64,000 nucleotides of DNA from Acinetobacter johnsonii CIP 64.6 (GTDB taxonomy: Bacteria > Pseudomonadota > Gammaproteobacteria > Pseudomonadales > Moraxellaceae), in NCBI RefSeq assembly GCF_000368045.1, contig NZ_KB849234.1:180844-244843 (forward strand), given 5' to 3'. How positions within the stretch are numbered: the first letter of the stretch is position 1; each line of letters opens with the position of its first letter. Shown here in pieces: positions 61,952 to 64,000 of this stretch. The notes beneath the pieces are model-generated. The model had not been told where the DNA came from. It made no database searches and saw nothing but the letters and a program-made list of their open reading frames with translations. A program made the translations under genes and the position numbers.

Positions 61952-63793
61952 ATGAGCCAACACCCATCACATGACCTCATTGGTATTACTGACGTTGCAG
62001 CAAAACTTCCTCAATTCATCAGTAAAGTTCCCAACTTACTCAGTGGATTAAAGCAAGCATATTTACGTACCCCAAACACTCCAGCAGGCCTCGGAATTGC
62101 TTTTGAAAAAGCAGTGAAGCGCAACCCTCACGGTATGGCCTTGCTTTTTGAAGAGCAAAAATTTAGTTACCAAGCCCTCAACGAATGGGCAAACCAAATC
62201 GGGCATTATTTTTTATCCATCGGGGCAAAAAAGGGTGATGTCATCACAGTGATGATTGAAAACCGTCCTGAATTGGTTGCAACCGTGATTGCACTTGCCA
62301 AAATTGGCGTTACTGCGGCTTTAGTCAATACCTCGCAAGTCGGTAAAGTGCTGGCGCATAGTATTAATCTGGTCAAACCCATCGCAGTCATCGTGGGTGA
62401 AGAATGTCGTGCCGCAGTTGATGAAATCCGCCATGATCTAAATCTCACTGCGGATCGTTTCTATTGGTTTGCCGACCAAGAAACCCAAAAAGTTGCAGGC
62501 CTTGCACCACAAGGTTTCAGTAATCTTGCTGAAAAAATTGATGCCTTTGCCAAGTTCAATACCCCAACCACACACAGTGTGCTGGGTAAAGATGGCTTGT
62601 TTTATATTTATACCTCAGGCACAACCGGTTTACCTAAAGCCGTTATTTTCACACATAGCCGCTGGACGTTGGCTTATGGAACCTACGGGCACGTACTCAA
62701 CCTCGGCAAAGACGATGTGATGTATGTCACCCTGCCGCTGTACCATGCAACGGGCATTGTGGTGTGTTGGTGTGGCGTGATTGCGGGTGCGGGCACCTTG
62801 GCTTTGCGCCGTAAATACTCCACCTCTGCTTTTTGGAAAGATGTGCAAAAGTTTGATGCCTCAGCTATTGGCTATGTCGGTGAATTATGTCGCTACCTCA
62901 TGGATGCATCACCTTCAGCGTTAGAAAAAGGCCACCGTGTCACCAAAATGATTGGCAATGGCATGCGTCCGAATATTTGGGACAAATTCAAACAGCGGTT
63001 TGGTATTGAAGAAATTTTAGAGCTTTATGCATCGAGTGAAGGCAATGTCGGCTTTAGCAATGTATTCAACTTTGACAACACTGTCGGCTTTTCACCTACG
63101 CCTTATGCCATTATCCAGTTTGATAAAGAAAAAAATGCGCCTGTTTATGATGCCAAAGGTGGCTGTATCAAGGTCAAAAAAGGCGAAGTTGGTTTATTGA
63201 TTGGTAAAATTACTCGCCGTTCTCCATTTGATGGCTATACCGATCCTGAAAAAAATAAATCGGTGATTCTTAAAGATGTCTTCAAGTCCGGCGATGCTTA
63301 TTTCAACACAGGGGACTTAGTCCGCGACATTGGTTTCCGTCATGCCCAATTCGTCGACCGCTTAGGCGATACCTTCCGCTGGAAAGGCGAAAATGTGTCC
63401 ACGACTGAAGTTGAAAACATGGTTAGTGAATATGACAAAATCACCGAAGCTGTGGTTTATGGGGTTGAAATTCCAAACACCAATGGTCGTGTGGGGATGG
63501 CTGCGATTACACTGGCAGATGGCGCTGAACTGAATGAGCAGGATTTAGCTCAAATGCTCGTGAGCTTTAAAAAATGTCTGCCTGCCTATGCTGTACCCGT
63601 TTTCTTACGCGTACAAAAGCAAGTTGAAACTACGGGAACGTTTAAATACCAAAAGAACAAGCTCAAAGAACAAGCCTTTGACCCGAAAAAAACGGATGAA
63701 CGCTTGCTGGTCCTGTTACCCAACAGCAGTGCCTATGCAGATTTAACGCAACAAGTCTTTGATAACATTCAAGCCTATCAATATCGCTTCTAA
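61952..63793 (+). CDS. FATP/FadD6-type long-chain acyl-CoA synthetase
   Basis: A 613-residue AMP-forming acyl-CoA ligase that activates fatty acids. The AMP-binding signature is YTSGTTGLPKAVIF; YASSEGNVGFSNVFN and YFNTGDLVRDI with RLGDTFRWKGENVSTTEVE follow, and the C-terminal FKYQKNKLKEQAFDP is typical of the FATP/very-long-chain group (FadD6). The ATG at 61952 has TTAGGA upstream; eight upstream codons are not supported. Monocistronic with a terminator downstream. Chain-length preference is not readable. Confidence 0.92.
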   Translation: MSQHPSHDLIGITDVAAKLPQFISKVPNLLSGLKQAYLRTPNTPAGLGIAFEKAVKRNPHGMALLFEEQKFSYQALNEWANQIGHYFLSIGAKKGDVITVMIENRPELVATVIALAKIGVTAALVNTSQVGKVLAHSINLVKPIAVIVGEECRAAVDEIRHDLNLTADRFYWFADQETQKVAGLAPQGFSNLAEKIDAFAKFNTPTTHSVLGKDGLFYIYTSGTTGLPKAVIFTHSRWTLAYGTYGHVLNLGKDDVMYVTLPLYHATGIVVCWCGVIAGAGTLALRRKYSTSAFWKDVQKFDASAIGYVGELCRYLMDASPSALEKGHRVTKMIGNGMRPNIWDKFKQRFGIEEILELYASSEGNVGFSNVFNFDNTVGFSPTPYAIIQFDKEKNAPVYDAKGGCIKVKKGEVGLLIGKITRRSPFDGYTDPEKNKSVILKDVFKSGDAYFNTGDLVRDIGFRHAQFVDRLGDTFRWKGENVSTTEVENMVSEYDKITEAVVYGVEIPNTNGRVGMAAITLADGAELNEQDLAQMLVSFKKCLPAYAVPVFLRVQKQVETTGTFKYQKNKLKEQAFDPKKTDERLLVLLPNSSAYADLTQQVFDNIQAYQYRF

Positions 63794-63822
63794 ACTCGAA
63801 TTGCTTGTTTTTTAGCTACCTA

Positions 63823-63873
63823 ATCGCAAATTTGTTGTATTTATAATCAAACATCAACAAGTTTGCGATTTTT
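63823..63873 (+). terminator. Terminator after the acyl-CoA synthetase gene
   Basis: ATCGCAAATTTGTTG (63823-63837) pairs with CAACAAGTTTGCGAT (63855-63869), one mismatch in fifteen, then a T run. Confidence 0.8.
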
Positions 63874-63876
63874 TAC

Positions 63877-63904
63877 TTGCGCTCGATGCATATCTTGCTA
63901 CAAT
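63877..63904 (+). promoter_or_regulatory. Promoter of tRNA-Lys
   Basis: TTGCGC (63877-63882) and TACAAT (63899-63904) with 16 bases between, about 20 bases before the tRNA and with a GC-rich discriminator (GCTC). Confidence 0.6.
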
Positions 63905-63923
63905 ACGCTCCATCAAATGATAT

Positions 63924-63999
63924 GGGTCGTTAGCTCAGCTGGTAGAGCAGCGGACTTTTAATCCGTTGGTCCCGCGTTCGAATCGCGGACGACCCACCA
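63924..63999 (+). tRNA. tRNA-Lys (anticodon TTT)
   Basis: 76 bases. The acceptor stem GGGTCGT pairs with ACGACCC; the D arm AGCTCAGCTGGTAGAGC, the anticodon loop CTTTTAA with TTT, and the T arm with GTTCGAATC are all present; the CCA end is encoded. It lies at the right edge of the window and may lead a tRNA cluster beyond it. Confidence 0.97.
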
Positions 64000-64000
64000 T

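Noticed and set aside
1..64000. CRISPR array or prophage
   Set aside because: No regular direct repeats with spacers, and no phage structural, integrase or lysis genes were seen.

Overview
The window reads as a chromosomal segment of an Acinetobacter species (Moraxellaceae, Gammaproteobacteria). Evidence is a complete ISAba1-type insertion sequence, the gammaproteobacterial core genes rpmB-rpmG, topA, slyX, uup, asd, truA, infA, leuBDC, rppH-ptsP, katG, rluC and rne, and many small conserved proteins of Acinetobacter type. Most of it is vertically inherited housekeeping DNA with moderate A+T content. Clear accessory pieces are the IS at 8.5-9.7 kb and a very A+T-rich three-gene block at 46.7-48.4 kb.

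Layout. 0-5 kb: 3' part of an aldehyde dehydrogenase, the L28/L33 ribosomal protein operon, a K+/H+ antiporter, two hypothetical genes, an ASCH-domain pseudogene and an RRM protein. 5-10.5 kb: a UvrD-like helicase, then glycerate kinase with ISAba1 inserted just upstream so that the element's outward promoter faces it, then an AhpD-like protein. 10.5-20.7 kb: HdeD-like protein, a membrane-anchored HExxH protein, a Nudix hydrolase, topA, a PIN-like protein, slyX, uup, a Gly/His-rich lipoprotein and a lipid A acyltransferase. 21-28 kb: an EEP-family phosphatase/nuclease, then asd, a FimV protein split over two genes, asparaginase and truA, all rightward. 28-35 kb: AraC regulator, infA, a duplicated lipoprotein pair with one copy broken by a stop codon, and leuC-leuD-lipoprotein-leuB running leftward. 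35-46 kb: regulators, small membrane proteins, the HAD/rppH/ptsP cluster (RNA 5'-end processing and nitrogen-type PTS), LysE exporter with divergent AsnC regulator, DUF389 protein, AidB-like acyl-CoA dehydrogenase with divergent TetR regulator.

46.7-48.4 kb holds a PAAR protein, an HExxH putative metallopeptidase and a small lipoprotein, which looks like an orphan type VI secretion effector-immunity cassette. This is the most interesting candidate system in the window, and its function is inferred. 48.5-64 kb: katG, an MBL-fold hydrolase, a CDF cation transporter, a LysR regulator, a DUF1345 protein, a HAD phosphatase, rluC, a long structured leader and rne (RNase E), a FATP-type acyl-CoA synthetase, and tRNA-Lys(TTT) at the right edge.

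No rRNA, CRISPR array, prophage or replication origin was seen. Where an open frame could extend upstream of the start I chose, I used ribosome-binding-site position and family alignment from memory. Family names come from recognised motifs, not from database searches.
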